Below, in pieces: positions 7,626-17,041 of a DNA stretch of 64,000 nt. Each line of letters begins with the position of its first letter. Position 1 is the stretch's first letter. The notes beneath the pieces are model-generated. The model searched no databases and was not told the DNA's origin. It saw only the letters and a program-made list of their open reading frames with translations. The DNA is from Cloacibacterium sp. TD35 (GTDB lineage Bacteria > Bacteroidota > Bacteroidia > Flavobacteriales > Weeksellaceae). The position numbers and the translations under genes were made by a program. The stretch is taken from assembly GCF_028864635.1 (NCBI RefSeq), contig NZ_CP104850.1, forward strand, positions 2,362,001-2,426,000. The letters run 5' to 3'.

Positions 7626-9338
7626 TTATTCCATAATTTCAGAATACATCGCAGTTATAGAGTTGTAAAGCTCTTCTAAATGGGAGTCGTCATGAATAGG
7701 CGAGAATTTTTCTATTGAAATTTGCTGCTGTAGATTTTTGAAATCTTCGGTGAACTGAGAACCTTTGTAATTTTCTAAAAATGCTTTCAAGCCCATTCCA
7801 AATTTTCGCTGAATATGCTGTTCTGCATCTTGTTGCAATTCTTCATAAGTAGCAAAAAATGCTGAATAGTCTCTATTAGACATAAGCGTTTTCAGATATT
7901 CTAAATTAGCTTCAAAGCCTAGTTTTAGAAGATTTTTAATTTTTTCTTCCTCTTCTCTTATCGTAGTTATAGGTTTATTTTCTACAGTAACTAAGGTTTT
8001 TTTCTTAGGTCTAATCCACAAGAAGAAAAGGAAAGTTCCCATAACAAGAACCGCCAAACCAGAAAATAGATTTTTAAAATTAAAACGGTAAGACTGAGTA
8101 TGTTTTTCCTTTTCAATAACAGGTAAAGGAACGCTGTTTAAAACATTAGCAGTATAATCATCAACAATGTCAATCGTTGATTTTTGCGCTGCTATTTGAG
8201 CTGAATTTAGAACATTTAATACAATACTTTTCACTCCCAAATCTATGTACTGATTCAGTTCTGGATTGAAAAAAGAAAACGGTTCAGTAGAAATATTAAT
8301 TTTTCCCTCATGTTTAGGAATCACTACATATTTAGCGGTAATATAACCTTTTACTCCATTTTCATTGGTAGATAACTTACTTATAATCTGAGGCTTGTAA
8401 AAAGTATAATCTTTAGATTCTAATAATTTTGGCAATTTATCTTCGTCTAAATTTCCCAAACCAGAAATTCTTACCAAAACATCAATCGGTTTATTTACCT
8501 CAAGAGGTTCTGTTTTTGCAATTTCTTTAATCGAAATATGAAACTTCCCTACCGCGTTTTTAAAATTCTCTGGAGAATCTTTTGGCAATGTTTTTACATT
8601 AATTTTAACCTTATTCGAAATAATTTTACTGATTTCTGGAGTTTTCACCATTGCCGAAACAGGTTCTATTTCTACGTTACCCGCTTCTTCTGGAAAAATA
8701 ATAAACATAGCAATCACTTGCGAAGCCATTTCGCCATTTACATTTTCTATGTCTTGTTTTTTGTAACCGATAGGCTTAATTCTCGCGTTATTCTGCTGCG
8801 GAAATTTTATATTTTCTAATTTTCTGAAGTTATCAAAATTCTTACTATATGCTCTCAAAACCGCTACAGTTGGCTGATTTTCATAGACTTCCTTGTCTTG
8901 AACCTCTAGATTCAAATAAACATCTTTAGAAAGATATTCGGTTTCTGCTCGTGACGTTTCTTTCACCAAAATGTCAAAAGGTTCAGACTTATAGATTTTA
9001 CCATTCACGGTAAGTAAAGCCGAGCCTATTTTTACTTTTCCTGTAACTTTTGGCTGAAGATATAATTGATAAATGATTTGGTTTACTCTGATTCCTTTTT
9101 TCTGGTCAATGAAAGTATTTTGTTCTGAAGCACTTCCCACAATATCAAATTTTGATAAATCAGGAAGACGAAGCGGAGTTTGCTGTTCCATGTTTTCGCC
9201 TATCACTTCTTGTACAATGGTGAGTACAACTGGCTCATTTTGCTTCGGCTCTTTGGTATTGACATCAGTCAAAACGGTAACTTGTCCGTAAGAAATTGCA
9301 GACATTACAAAAAATAATATGTTGAGAATTTTTTGCAT
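7626..9338 (-). CDS. batD: BatD family protein
   Basis: 570 residues. It has a signal peptide (ILNILFFVMSAISYG), a long periplasmic region with repeated beta-sandwich domains (DVNTKEPKQNEPVVLTI...), one membrane helix near 420-440 (FSGLAVLVMGTFLFFLW) and a cytoplasmic tail of about 120 residues with helical content. This is the usual layout of BatD/oxygen-tolerance proteins. Family knowledge: Bat proteins form membrane complexes with a MoxR ATPase and affect envelope and oxidative-stress fitness; their chemistry is unresolved. It is the last gene of a seven-gene leftward operon, three bases after the TPR gene. Confidence 0.88.
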   Translation of the reverse strand: MQKILNILFFVMSAISYGQVTVLTDVNTKEPKQNEPVVLTIVQEVIGENMEQQTPLRLPDLSKFDIVGSASEQNTFIDQKKGIRVNQIIYQLYLQPKVTGKVKIGSALLTVNGKIYKSEPFDILVKETSRAETEYLSKDVYLNLEVQDKEVYENQPTVAVLRAYSKNFDNFRKLENIKFPQQNNARIKPIGYKKQDIENVNGEMASQVIAMFIIFPEEAGNVEIEPVSAMVKTPEISKIISNKVKINVKTLPKDSPENFKNAVGKFHISIKEIAKTEPLEVNKPIDVLVRISGLGNLDEDKLPKLLESKDYTFYKPQIISKLSTNENGVKGYITAKYVVIPKHEGKINISTEPFSFFNPELNQYIDLGVKSIVLNVLNSAQIAAQKSTIDIVDDYTANVLNSVPLPVIEKEKHTQSYRFNFKNLFSGLAVLVMGTFLFFLWIRPKKKTLVTVENKPITTIREEEEKIKNLLKLGFEANLEYLKTLMSNRDYSAFFATYEELQQDAEQHIQRKFGMGLKAFLENYKGSQFTEDFKNLQQQISIEKFSPIHDDSHLEELYNSITAMYSEIME

Positions 9339-9341
9339 TAA

Positions 9342-10145
9342 TTACCAGTCTTTAGTATTGCTTTCTGGTGAATAGTAACCATTTTTATTGAGTAACTTTT
9401 TGGCGGTTTCTCTTTCTTGATTTGCACTTCTTTGCAGAATTAATTTTTGCAAATCTTTAGGAATTTTATTGGGGTCATTAGGATTCTGCGGTTCGTTTTT
9501 CTGATTTTGTTTCTCCAATCCTTGATTCCCATTTCCTTTATTCTGATCTCCTATATTACCGTTGGGTTGATTTTTAGTGTTGTTATTTTTATTTTCTTGA
9601 TTTTGATCTCCTTGCTGATTTTGATTATTATCTTGGTTTTTATTTTGGTTATTTTGTTGATTTTGCTGTTGGTTTTGTTGATTTTGTTTATTGTCTTTTT
9701 GCTTTTGCTTCTTCTTGGCGATTTGTAAATTTTTTAAAATCGCTTCATTATCTGGATCATACTTCAAAGCATTTTTATAGGCATTAACTGCTTTTTCTCC
9801 ATCACCATTTTGCAAATGAGCATTTCCTTCGTTGTAATAAGAAGCTGCTTTTTCATCTTTATTATTGGTGTTTTTTTGTGCTTTTTGATACTCGGAAATC
9901 GCTTCATCGTACTTTTTTATTTTGTACAAAGAATTGCCCAAATTATAATGCGCCCCAAAATCTTTTTCATTTTTTTTCACCGCTTCCGAAAATGTAGAAG
10001 TAGCTTCGCCATACTTTTGTTTGTCGAAGCTTCGGTTTCCTCTGAAGATTAGGGTGTTTAAACTTTCTTGGGCTTTAACGGCAATTAGACCAAGAAAAAA
10101 TAAGCTAATATGTACAAAAAACTTTCTCAACATTTGTTGGTACAA
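9342..10145 (-). CDS. BatC/BatE-like tetratricopeptide protein with Gln/Asn-rich region
   Basis: 267 residues. A hydrophobic N terminus resembling a signal peptide (start either MYQQML at 10145 or MLRKFF at 10133) precedes about three TPR units at 28-140 (GAHYNLGNSLYKIKKYDEAI, NEGNAHLQNGDGEKAVNAY). Residues ~145-225 are low-complexity Gln/Asn/Lys, and a short conserved tail follows. In Bat operons the TPR protein lies between the VWA proteins and BatD and probably scaffolds the complex. The Gln/Asn run is a repeat tract prone to length change and creates long spurious open frames on the opposite strand. Confidence 0.82.
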   Translation of the reverse strand: MYQQMLRKFFVHISLFFLGLIAVKAQESLNTLIFRGNRSFDKQKYGEATSTFSEAVKKNEKDFGAHYNLGNSLYKIKKYDEAISEYQKAQKNTNNKDEKAASYYNEGNAHLQNGDGEKAVNAYKNALKYDPDNEAILKNLQIAKKKQKQKDNKQNQQNQQQNQQNNQNKNQDNNQNQQGDQNQENKNNNTKNQPNGNIGDQNKGNGNQGLEKQNQKNEPQNPNDPNKIPKDLQKLILQRSANQERETAKKLLNKNGYYSPESNTKDW

Positions 10146-10256
10146 AAATATCGCTTTAATTGTTAAAATTTAATCCTAAAAATGTTAAATAATTGATAAA
10201 AAAGTGGATTTTTAAGACTAAAATTCAAGGTTTTGCGTTTTCTAAAGTTTTCATTT

Positions 10257-11264
10257 TTAAAAATTGAAATCTTTTTTAGGATTAAAAAGAAAAATAATGA
10301 CAAATATAAAAAGCGAAACGCCCAAAAACCATTGATAATAATGCACCGCAGATTGTGTATTTACTAATGTTTCCGAAGCTCCTTTTTGGTTTCTGAGTTG
10401 CAAAACAATTTTATTGACCGCTGTGTCTAAATCATTACCATCTACATATTCGCCATTGGTATCAAAAGCGAGAGACATCAATGCTTCTGTTTGTCTTTTG
10501 GTAATAATAGTTTCGCCGAGAGCATCTGTTTTATAACCCATTAATTGCCCAAATTCATAAATAGGAATAGGTGCACCATCATCCTTTCCTATTCCTACAG
10601 AAGTAATGGTTATTCCTTGTCTCAATGCTTCATCTATAGCAGCTTTGTCATTTCCTTCATTATCTTCGCCATCACTTATCAAAACAATTTTTTTAGCTCC
10701 TTTTGGAACGTTTTTAAACTTTTCATTGGCTACTTCTACCGCTTTTAGAAAATCTGTTCCCTGTTTCCCAATAGTAGTAGTTTCTATCGCTCCAATATAA
10801 GTTTCGGCGGCAGAATAATCTGTTGTCAAAGGCATTATAGATTGTGCATCTCCTGCAAAAACTACGATTCCTACTTTGTCATCACCCAAATTCTGTATCG
10901 TGTTAATTAAAATATTTTTAGCTTGTTCTAATCGAGAAGGTTGCACATCTTGCGCATTCATAGAGTTAGAAACATCCAGCAAAAAAATCACAGAATTTAC
11001 TTTTTGTTGGATTTTCATTTCTTGTTTTCCTCCTAGAAAATCTACCATTGCTAAAATCAAAAAAACAAAAGCCAATAAATATAAAGCTGGGAAAAATCTA
11101 GAAAAATGATAATTTTTTGAAAATAAATCTTCTTGAAATTGAGCTTCAGCAAAAATATTTCTCCTTTCTGATTTCCATTTTTTGAAACCAAAAAGAAGCC
11201 ACGTTATTACCGGTAAAAGTAATAACAGCAATAAATACCAAATATTTCCTAGACTAAAATTCAT
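10257..11264 (-). CDS. batB: BatB, von Willebrand factor A domain membrane protein
   Basis: 335 residues. There is a membrane helix near 10-27 and another near 57-75. A VWA domain follows with the metal-ion-dependent adhesion site DVSNS near 95-99 and SDGEDNEG near 195. A C-terminal membrane helix lies near 308-328. It is a periplasm- or cytoplasm-facing scaffold of the Bat complex together with BatA, encoded eight bases upstream in the operon. The gap of 110 bases before the next gene is the largest inside the operon. Confidence 0.9.
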   Translation of the reverse strand: MNFSLGNIWYLLLLLLLPVITWLLFGFKKWKSERRNIFAEAQFQEDLFSKNYHFSRFFPALYLLAFVFLILAMVDFLGGKQEMKIQQKVNSVIFLLDVSNSMNAQDVQPSRLEQAKNILINTIQNLGDDKVGIVVFAGDAQSIMPLTTDYSAAETYIGAIETTTIGKQGTDFLKAVEVANEKFKNVPKGAKKIVLISDGEDNEGNDKAAIDEALRQGITITSVGIGKDDGAPIPIYEFGQLMGYKTDALGETIITKRQTEALMSLAFDTNGEYVDGNDLDTAVNKIVLQLRNQKGASETLVNTQSAVHYYQWFLGVSLFIFVIIFLFNPKKDFNF

Positions 11265-11271
11265 TTCTATT

Positions 11272-12255
11272 TTAATTAAAAATTCTGAAAATTCTCCATC
11301 TTAAAACTGAATCTATCAATAAAAACGCCAAAGCAATCCAAAGAAAAACCCTGAAATATTCTTCGTAATTGTAAATTTTATTGGTCTTAATTTTCGATTT
11401 TTCTAAAGAATTAATCTCATTATATATATTTTCTAAACTCACGTTAGAAGTGGCTCTGTAATATTTTCCGCCTGTAAGGGTTGCAATTTCAGAAAGCGTA
11501 GCTTCATCAATCTGCACTTCTTGTTCAAAAAACTCTATTCCAAAAGGGGTAATCTGTGGAAATAGCGCAAAACCATTCGTCCCGATTCCTATTGTATAAA
11601 CTTTAATTCCGTAAGATTTTGCCAATTCACCTGCAAACTGTGGTGGCATTGCATTTGGAACCGTATTTACGCCATCAGTCATTAAAATAATGATTTTAGA
11701 CTTTGATTTACTGTCTTTCAAATGATTTACAGCTACAGAAAGCCCTTCTCCAATGGCTGTTCCCGTAAGTTCTTCACTAGGACTCATGTCTCTAATTTCA
11801 TCTAAAACCACTTGATGGTCAGACGTGAGCGGAACTTTTGTAATTCCTTCTCCCCAATACTCTACAATTCCTATTCTGTCACCTTCCCTTTTTTTGACAA
11901 AATCAGTTGCAATTTTTTTCAAAGCCGAAATTCTGTCTGGCTCTAAATCTTTGGCCAACATACTTGGCGAAATATCAATCGCTAAAAATATATCAATGCC
12001 TTTGGTTTCGTCTCTATCGCTAAAAATGGTGTAAGTTCTAGGCCTTGCCAAAGCAATAATGAGCGCGGAAAGAATGATGTATTTAGAAAATTGTAAAAAT
12101 TTTTGAACCAAAGAAAAACTTCCTGATACAGACATATTTCGGGTAGTCGGAACATTGATTCCCGAATTTTTCTTCTTGCTAAAATCCCTTATCAAAAGCG
12201 GAATAAAAAGCAAGAATAGCAATAAAAAATATGGACTATCTATCTGAAAATTCAT
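11272..12255 (-). CDS. batA: BatA, von Willebrand factor A domain membrane protein
   Basis: 327 residues. It has two N-terminal membrane helices (near 8-24 and 55-72) and a VWA domain with MIDAS motif DISPS near residue 93 and MTDGVNTVP further on. A C-terminal helix (VFLWIALAFLLIDSVLRW) completes the protein. It pairs with BatB. The gene lies between the BatD-like gene (one-base gap) and batB, which is the standard Bacteroidota order. Confidence 0.9.
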   Translation of the reverse strand: MNFQIDSPYFLLLFLLFIPLLIRDFSKKKNSGINVPTTRNMSVSGSFSLVQKFLQFSKYIILSALIIALARPRTYTIFSDRDETKGIDIFLAIDISPSMLAKDLEPDRISALKKIATDFVKKREGDRIGIVEYWGEGITKVPLTSDHQVVLDEIRDMSPSEELTGTAIGEGLSVAVNHLKDSKSKSKIIILMTDGVNTVPNAMPPQFAGELAKSYGIKVYTIGIGTNGFALFPQITPFGIEFFEQEVQIDEATLSEIATLTGGKYYRATSNVSLENIYNEINSLEKSKIKTNKIYNYEEYFRVFLWIALAFLLIDSVLRWRIFRIFN

Positions 12256-12256
12256 C

Positions 12257-13264
12257 TTAATGCACTTCTCTTAAATGTTCTGCTTCAACATCTGTAACCG
12301 AACGCTCTACAAATTCATAAATTTCTAAAAAATCACACTCCATTAATTCTTGATTTGGAAGGATTTTAGCAAATTTCACCAAATCTCCTCTCAGAAAAAC
12401 CTCCTCCACTATTTTTTCATTTTCTGGCGAAATTTTATTGGTATGTTTCATCATATCGATTAAATCATCGGTCAACAAAACATCTGCTGGAATGTGATAT
12501 TGTTTTACCAAAAACGCTCTGGTTATGTCTATCAATTCTACATAAAACATTCTGTAATTTCCTTTTTCTGCGTATTTTTTCTTTTCAAGATTTTTCAGAT
12601 CTTGTAATGTTTTATGAATCGGACTTTTCTCTTTACCCGAATTTCTGAAAACCCCATTTTTGAAGAAACTTAAAAATAAAAACAGTGAAGTAAAAATCAC
12701 CAAACCTCCTAAAATATACCATTTGTACATTTCCCAATAATCACTGAAACCCAAATCAACTTGCTTATTGTTCATAATATCGTTGATTTGATCATCTGCA
12801 TTAACAGGATTATAAACCGTGATTTCATAAGGAATCGTTTTGATGGTTTCTGCTCCATTTATAGAAAACTCCAGCTCTGGAATGGTAAATTTTCCTTCCT
12901 CAAAAACCTGAAATTCTATAGTTCTGGTATATTGATCGTATGTTTTGTTGATTTCGTCTTGTGTTTCCTCTAAATGAAAAGGCAAGAGTTCATTTTTAGG
13001 TTTAGAAATCACATCTTTTCCTTCTAAACCATTGATGGTTAATCGAAATGTTGCTTTTTCGCCAAGCGCAATTTTTTCTTTAGACAAATTAGACGAAAGG
13101 GTCTGCGCAGAAAAACATTGAGCAACCAAAACAAACACCAAAGCCAATTTTTTAATCACTCCAAAAGCAACAAAAGGCCATTTGAACCTTTTTAGATTTG
13201 GCGAAACTTTATCGAGTTGTCGGTCTATATATTGATTGAAAATTTTTAAAAAATTTTTCTTCAT
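12257..13264 (-). CDS. Bat-operon membrane protein (BatD-like N-terminal, DUF4381-like position)
   Basis: 335 residues. After a basic N terminus a hydrophobic segment near 33-50 ends in CFSAQT, suggesting an uncleaved anchor or late signal peptide. A beta-rich domain (SKEKIALGEKATFRLTINGLEG...) resembles the first domain of BatD. A membrane helix near 185-205 and a ~125-residue cytoplasmic helical part follow. Its position between the DUF58 and BatA genes is where a DUF4381-type component sits in many Bat operons. I cannot assign a sharper family. Confidence 0.7.
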   Translation of the reverse strand: MKKNFLKIFNQYIDRQLDKVSPNLKRFKWPFVAFGVIKKLALVFVLVAQCFSAQTLSSNLSKEKIALGEKATFRLTINGLEGKDVISKPKNELLPFHLEETQDEINKTYDQYTRTIEFQVFEEGKFTIPELEFSINGAETIKTIPYEITVYNPVNADDQINDIMNNKQVDLGFSDYWEMYKWYILGGLVIFTSLFLFLSFFKNGVFRNSGKEKSPIHKTLQDLKNLEKKKYAEKGNYRMFYVELIDITRAFLVKQYHIPADVLLTDDLIDMMKHTNKISPENEKIVEEVFLRGDLVKFAKILPNQELMECDFLEIYEFVERSVTDVEAEHLREVH

Positions 13265-13277
13265 TAATTGCTATTTT

Positions 13278-14141
13278 CTATTTTTTCTGAAAATAATTAT
13301 ACAAAATCTTGGTATAATCTTCCTCTGCTTTTACTTCTACAAAGCTTGCAGAGCTTTTCTCAAAAGCTTCTCTCAGGTGTCTTATTTTTTGTTTTTGAGC
13401 TTCTGCATAATTGTAACGCCATCTTTGGTTAGATGTATTCACCCAAATTTGTTTTCCGGTTTCTATATCTCTGAAAAAAGCATAACCTACATCTGGAATT
13501 TCATTGTCTTTTTCGTCAAAAACTCTCAAGCCTAATAATTGATGTTTTTTGGAAGCAATTTTCAATAATTTTTCGTCAAACTCATCTGCGAAATCAGAAA
13601 AAAGAAACGCCAAAGATTTCTTTTTGAAAACATGCATCATGTATTCTAAAGCAGCATCTATATTGGTTTCTGCCTGCACATAATCTGCAGTCAAAATCGT
13701 TGAAATTATGGCTAAAATATGTTTTCTACCTTTCTGTGGCGGAATTACTTTATAGACTTTATCCGCAAACAAAATCAGCCCTACTTTATCATTATTTCCT
13801 GCCGCAGAAAATCCTAAACTTGCCGAAATTTCTGCCACCAATTCTCTTTTCAGTTGAATTTTTGTTCCATAATTCATAGAAGCAGAGATATCAACCAAAA
13901 TCATCATGGTGAGTTCTCGTTCTTCTTCCATCACCTTTACATAAGGTTCTTTGAAACGTGCGGTTTTATTCCAATCAATTCTGCGAATATCATCTCCAAA
14001 TTGATACGGACGAACTTCTGCAAAAGCCATTCCCTGACCTTTAAAAGCACTGTGATATTGCCCCATCAAAGTATTTTCCGTTCTCTTTCGAGTACGGATT
14101 TCTATTTGTTTTACTTTTTTGACGATATCTTTTATTTGCAT
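13278..14141 (-). CDS. DUF58 domain protein of the MoxR/Bat operon
   Basis: 287 residues. The N-terminal part contains the DUF58 signature near residues 45-70 (VRPYQFGDDIRRIDWNKTAR) and a degenerate VWA-like fold with LVDISASMNYG near 98. The protein is soluble. DUF58 proteins accompany MoxR AAA ATPases and are presumed adaptors or substrates. It is 72 bases downstream of moxR and 13 bases upstream of the next Bat gene. Confidence 0.88.
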   Translation of the reverse strand: MQIKDIVKKVKQIEIRTRKRTENTLMGQYHSAFKGQGMAFAEVRPYQFGDDIRRIDWNKTARFKEPYVKVMEEERELTMMILVDISASMNYGTKIQLKRELVAEISASLGFSAAGNNDKVGLILFADKVYKVIPPQKGRKHILAIISTILTADYVQAETNIDAALEYMMHVFKKKSLAFLFSDFADEFDEKLLKIASKKHQLLGLRVFDEKDNEIPDVGYAFFRDIETGKQIWVNTSNQRWRYNYAEAQKQKIRHLREAFEKSSASFVEVKAEEDYTKILYNYFQKK

Positions 14142-14213
14142 TTCGAAAATTTAAAAATTAAAGAATTTAAAGATTAAAACATTTTCAACTTTCAATTCTC
14201 AATTTTCAACTGA

Positions 14214-15218
14214 TTACGGCGCTTGAACTTTTCCTAAAATTTTATCTACAATTGCATCAGCATCTACATCTTCCGCCTCCGCTTCGAAACTTAGACCAAT
14301 TCTGTGACGCAAAACATCCTTAGCAATTGCTTTTACATCTTCAGGAATTACAAAAGCTCTTCCTTTTAAGAAAGCATAAGCTCTGGAAGCAATCGCCAAA
14401 TTAATAGAAGCTCTAGGTGACGCCCCAAAACTGATGTAATTTTTAAGTTCAGAAAGTCCATATTTTTCTGGAAATCTGGTCGCAAAAACCATATCAAGAA
14501 TGTATTTTTCTATTTTTTCGTCTAAATAAATTTGATTGATGATTTTTTTGGCTTCCACAATTTGTTCCAAAGAAATCACAGGTTTTATTTGAGGAATATC
14601 TGAAGTTGAAACCATTCTCATGACTTGTCTTTCTTCCTCAAACTCTGGATAATCAATTTTGCATTTCAGCATAAAACGGTCAGTTTGTGCTTCTGGCAAA
14701 AGATAAGTTCCTTCTTGGTCAATTGGGTTTTGAGTTGCTAAAACCAAAAACGGCGTTGGCAATTTCATGGTTTCATCACCAATTGTCACTTGTTTTTCTT
14801 GCATTACTTCCAAAAGTGCAGATTGCACTTTTGCTGGAGCACGGTTAATTTCATCCGCCAAAACAAAATTTGCAAAAACAGGACCTTTTTTGATGGAAAA
14901 ATCGTTTTCTTTCACATTATAAATCTGCGTACCAATAACGTCTGCAGGCAATAAATCTGGCGTAAACTGAATTCTAGAAAACGCTCCATGAACCGCTTCT
15001 GAAAGGGTTTTGATGGCTAAAGTTTTTGCCAAACCAGGAACACCTTCCAGCAAAACGTGACCATTTCCCAATAGACCAATCAAAAGTCTATCTACCATGT
15101 ATTCCTGTCCGATAATTGCTCTGTTAATTTCCTTTTTCAAAAGTGAAAAGTAAACGTTCTGTTCTTTTACTTTTTCGGTGAGTTGTTTAATATCTTCGGC
15201 TTGATTAAGTTCTTGCAT
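14214..15218 (-). CDS. MoxR family AAA+ ATPase
   Basis: 334 residues from the ATG at 15218. A longer in-frame start at 15275 exists, but MQELNQAEDIKQ at 15218 matches the normal N terminus of the family. Walker A is GVPGLAKT and Walker B is VLADEINRA. Sensor and lid segments (TQNPIDQEGTYLLPEAQTDRF, SFGASPRAS) are all present. MoxR proteins act as chaperone-like ATPases that insert cofactors or remodel VWA-domain partners. Here those partners are the DUF58, BatA and BatB proteins encoded directly downstream. It is the first gene of the operon. Confidence 0.93.
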   Translation of the reverse strand: MQELNQAEDIKQLTEKVKEQNVYFSLLKKEINRAIIGQEYMVDRLLIGLLGNGHVLLEGVPGLAKTLAIKTLSEAVHGAFSRIQFTPDLLPADVIGTQIYNVKENDFSIKKGPVFANFVLADEINRAPAKVQSALLEVMQEKQVTIGDETMKLPTPFLVLATQNPIDQEGTYLLPEAQTDRFMLKCKIDYPEFEEERQVMRMVSTSDIPQIKPVISLEQIVEAKKIINQIYLDEKIEKYILDMVFATRFPEKYGLSELKNYISFGASPRASINLAIASRAYAFLKGRAFVIPEDVKAIAKDVLRHRIGLSFEAEAEDVDADAIVDKILGKVQAP

Positions 15219-15424
15219 AATTTTTTGAAAAATTAGACTGTAAATTTCACGATTTTCAAGGAATTGGCAACACAATTAATGCCAAATTTTGGTTAAAGTT
15301 TGTTAAAATATTGAGTGCTAGAAGTTGGATGTTTGAAGTTTTCTTAAATTTTCCAAAAACTTCCCTCATCAAGTATAAAATTCCAGCCTTTTTCAGTATT
15401 TTTGGAGATTAAAATCAATTTTAA

Positions 15425-15895
15425 ATGAATACTCATTTTCAAAATCATAGAGCAGTAAGAAAAAACCTTCTGAATATTTTGCAAAATACGTCTCACAAAG
15501 ACTTATTGACCATTCCAGATGGTTTTAACAATAATATTTATTGGAATATTGCACATTGCGTAGCTACTCAGCAACTTTTGTGTTACTATTTAAGCGGAAA
15601 TCCTTTTAGAATAGACAAATATTGGGTAGATACTTACAAAAAAGGCACTCTTCCTAATCTGGATGTTTCTGAATCTGAAGTAGAAGATTTAGGTTTTCTT
15701 TTGATAGAAACTTCTAAAATTTTGATGAAAGATTATGATGATGATTTTTTCCCAGATTATACCGCTTATTCTACAAGTTTTGGAATTGATTTAAAAAACA
15801 TACAAGATGCAATCATTTTCAACAACATGCACGAAAGTTTACATTTTGGATACGTAATGGCTCAAAAACGTGCTTTAGCAGGAGAACAGTTCTAA
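15425..15895 (+). CDS. DinB family protein
   Basis: 156 residues forming a four-helix DinB/YfiT-like bundle. The expected metal-binding histidines can be seen in NIAHCVATQQ (near residue 43) and HESLHFGYV (near 138-142). The family includes thiol-dependent transferases and many uncharacterised metal proteins. There is no operon partner: the gene stands between the divergent moxR operon and rlmB. Its role is unknown. Confidence 0.8.
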   Translation: MNTHFQNHRAVRKNLLNILQNTSHKDLLTIPDGFNNNIYWNIAHCVATQQLLCYYLSGNPFRIDKYWVDTYKKGTLPNLDVSESEVEDLGFLLIETSKILMKDYDDDFFPDYTAYSTSFGIDLKNIQDAIIFNNMHESLHFGYVMAQKRALAGEQF

Positions 15896-15969
15896 GAGCC
15901 CAGTAAAAATAACCAAGTAAAAGTAAGACTTGTTAAAAGCAAGTTTAATAAATTTTAAAAATCAAAAAA

Positions 15970-16830
15970 TTGGGAGAATTTAATAAAAAATATAACTCAG
16001 GTGAGAGAAGAAGTTTTGGACCAAAAAATTTCGACAGAAAACCTCGTTTTGACAACAATCGAAATTCAGATAACGAATCTAAAAGCGAAAAAGAAGATTT
16101 CATTTTCGGTTTGAGACCTGTAATGGAAGCGATAGAAGCTGGAAAAACCATCGACAAAATTTTTGTACAAGGTGGTTTACAAGGTGAGATTTATTCAGAA
16201 TTAAAAAAATTACTGAAAAAATACAACATCAGACCAAACACCGTTCCTGTAGAAAAACTGAATCGTTTTACGAGAAAAAATCACCAAGGCGTTGTCGCTT
16301 TTATCTCAGAAATTCCGTTCTATAAAATCGAGGATTTGTTACCACAGATTTTTGAGGAAGGAAAAATTCCGTTTTTATTGATTTTAGACCGTTTAACAGA
16401 TGTAAGAAATTTCGGAGCGATTGCCAGAACTGCAGAATGTGTAGGAATAGATGCAATTGTAATTCCAGACAAAGGAGCTGCTCCTATCAATTCTGATGCG
16501 ATTAAAACTTCGGCGGGTGCACTTTACAATGTGAAAATCTGTAAAGAAAATAATTTGGCTCACGTAGTAGATTTTCTTCAACAATCGGGAGTTACCGTTT
16601 TTGCAGCGACTGAAAAGGCAGAAAAAATGATTTATGATGCTAATTTTTCAGAACCTTGCGCCATTGTAATGGGAAATGAAGAAACAGGAATTTCTAAAGA
16701 AGTAATGCATCATGCTGATGAAAAAATAAAATTACCTATCACTGGAAAAACACAATCTTTGAACGTTTCTGTAGCTTGTGGAGCTATTCTTTATGAAGCA
16801 GTGAGACAGAAAATAGTGGGAGAATTGTAA
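15970..16830 (+). CDS. rlmB: 23S rRNA (guanosine-2'-O-)-methyltransferase RlmB-like
   Basis: 286 residues of the SpoU/TrmH family. A basic, Asn/Arg/Lys-rich N-terminal extension (~40 residues) precedes the SpoU substrate-binding domain (FIFGLRPVMEAIEAG). The knotted catalytic domain has RNFGAIARTAEC, MGNEETGIS and LNVSVACGAILYE. RlmB methylates the ribose of a guanosine in the peptidyl-transferase region of 23S rRNA. The start is a TTG at 15970; the first internal ATG would remove the substrate-binding domain, so the TTG, or another non-ATG codon nearby, is preferred. Confidence 0.87.
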   Translation: MGEFNKKYNSGERRSFGPKNFDRKPRFDNNRNSDNESKSEKEDFIFGLRPVMEAIEAGKTIDKIFVQGGLQGEIYSELKKLLKKYNIRPNTVPVEKLNRFTRKNHQGVVAFISEIPFYKIEDLLPQIFEEGKIPFLLILDRLTDVRNFGAIARTAECVGIDAIVIPDKGAAPINSDAIKTSAGALYNVKICKENNLAHVVDFLQQSGVTVFAATEKAEKMIYDANFSEPCAIVMGNEETGISKEVMHHADEKIKLPITGKTQSLNVSVACGAILYEAVRQKIVGEL

Positions 16831-16923
16831 AAATAAAGAATTTTCAAAAAGATCTAAAAAAAATCAACCCGTGAATAATAGCCCTGATTAAGCGATGTGT
16901 TTGAGCTCTTTTTGTTTTTTTTA

Positions 16924-16950
16924 GATGTTTCGACTCTACTCAGCATGACA
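16924..16950 (+). repeat. Short interspersed repeat (intergenic copy)
   Basis: The 27 bases here, ending in CAGCATGACA, match 21663-21689 at 22 positions. The second copy lies inside a glycosyltransferase gene. Similar TTCGACTNCGCTCAGCATGACA-type words recur in many flavobacterial genomes. This copy lies in the 211-base gap before the DUF6263 gene. Confidence 0.5.
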
Positions 16951-17041
16951 AAAAAACAAAAAAGCGAGTCGCGAAAGCAGGACTAAAAGTGAATAAAAAG
17001 GCAAGATTCTTGCTTCAAATGATACAAAATAATTAAAATCA

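Noticed and set aside
9447-9728. Long plus-strand open frame rich in Ile/Leu
   Set aside because: It is the shadow of the Gln/Asn-rich coding tract of the Bat TPR gene on the opposite strand.
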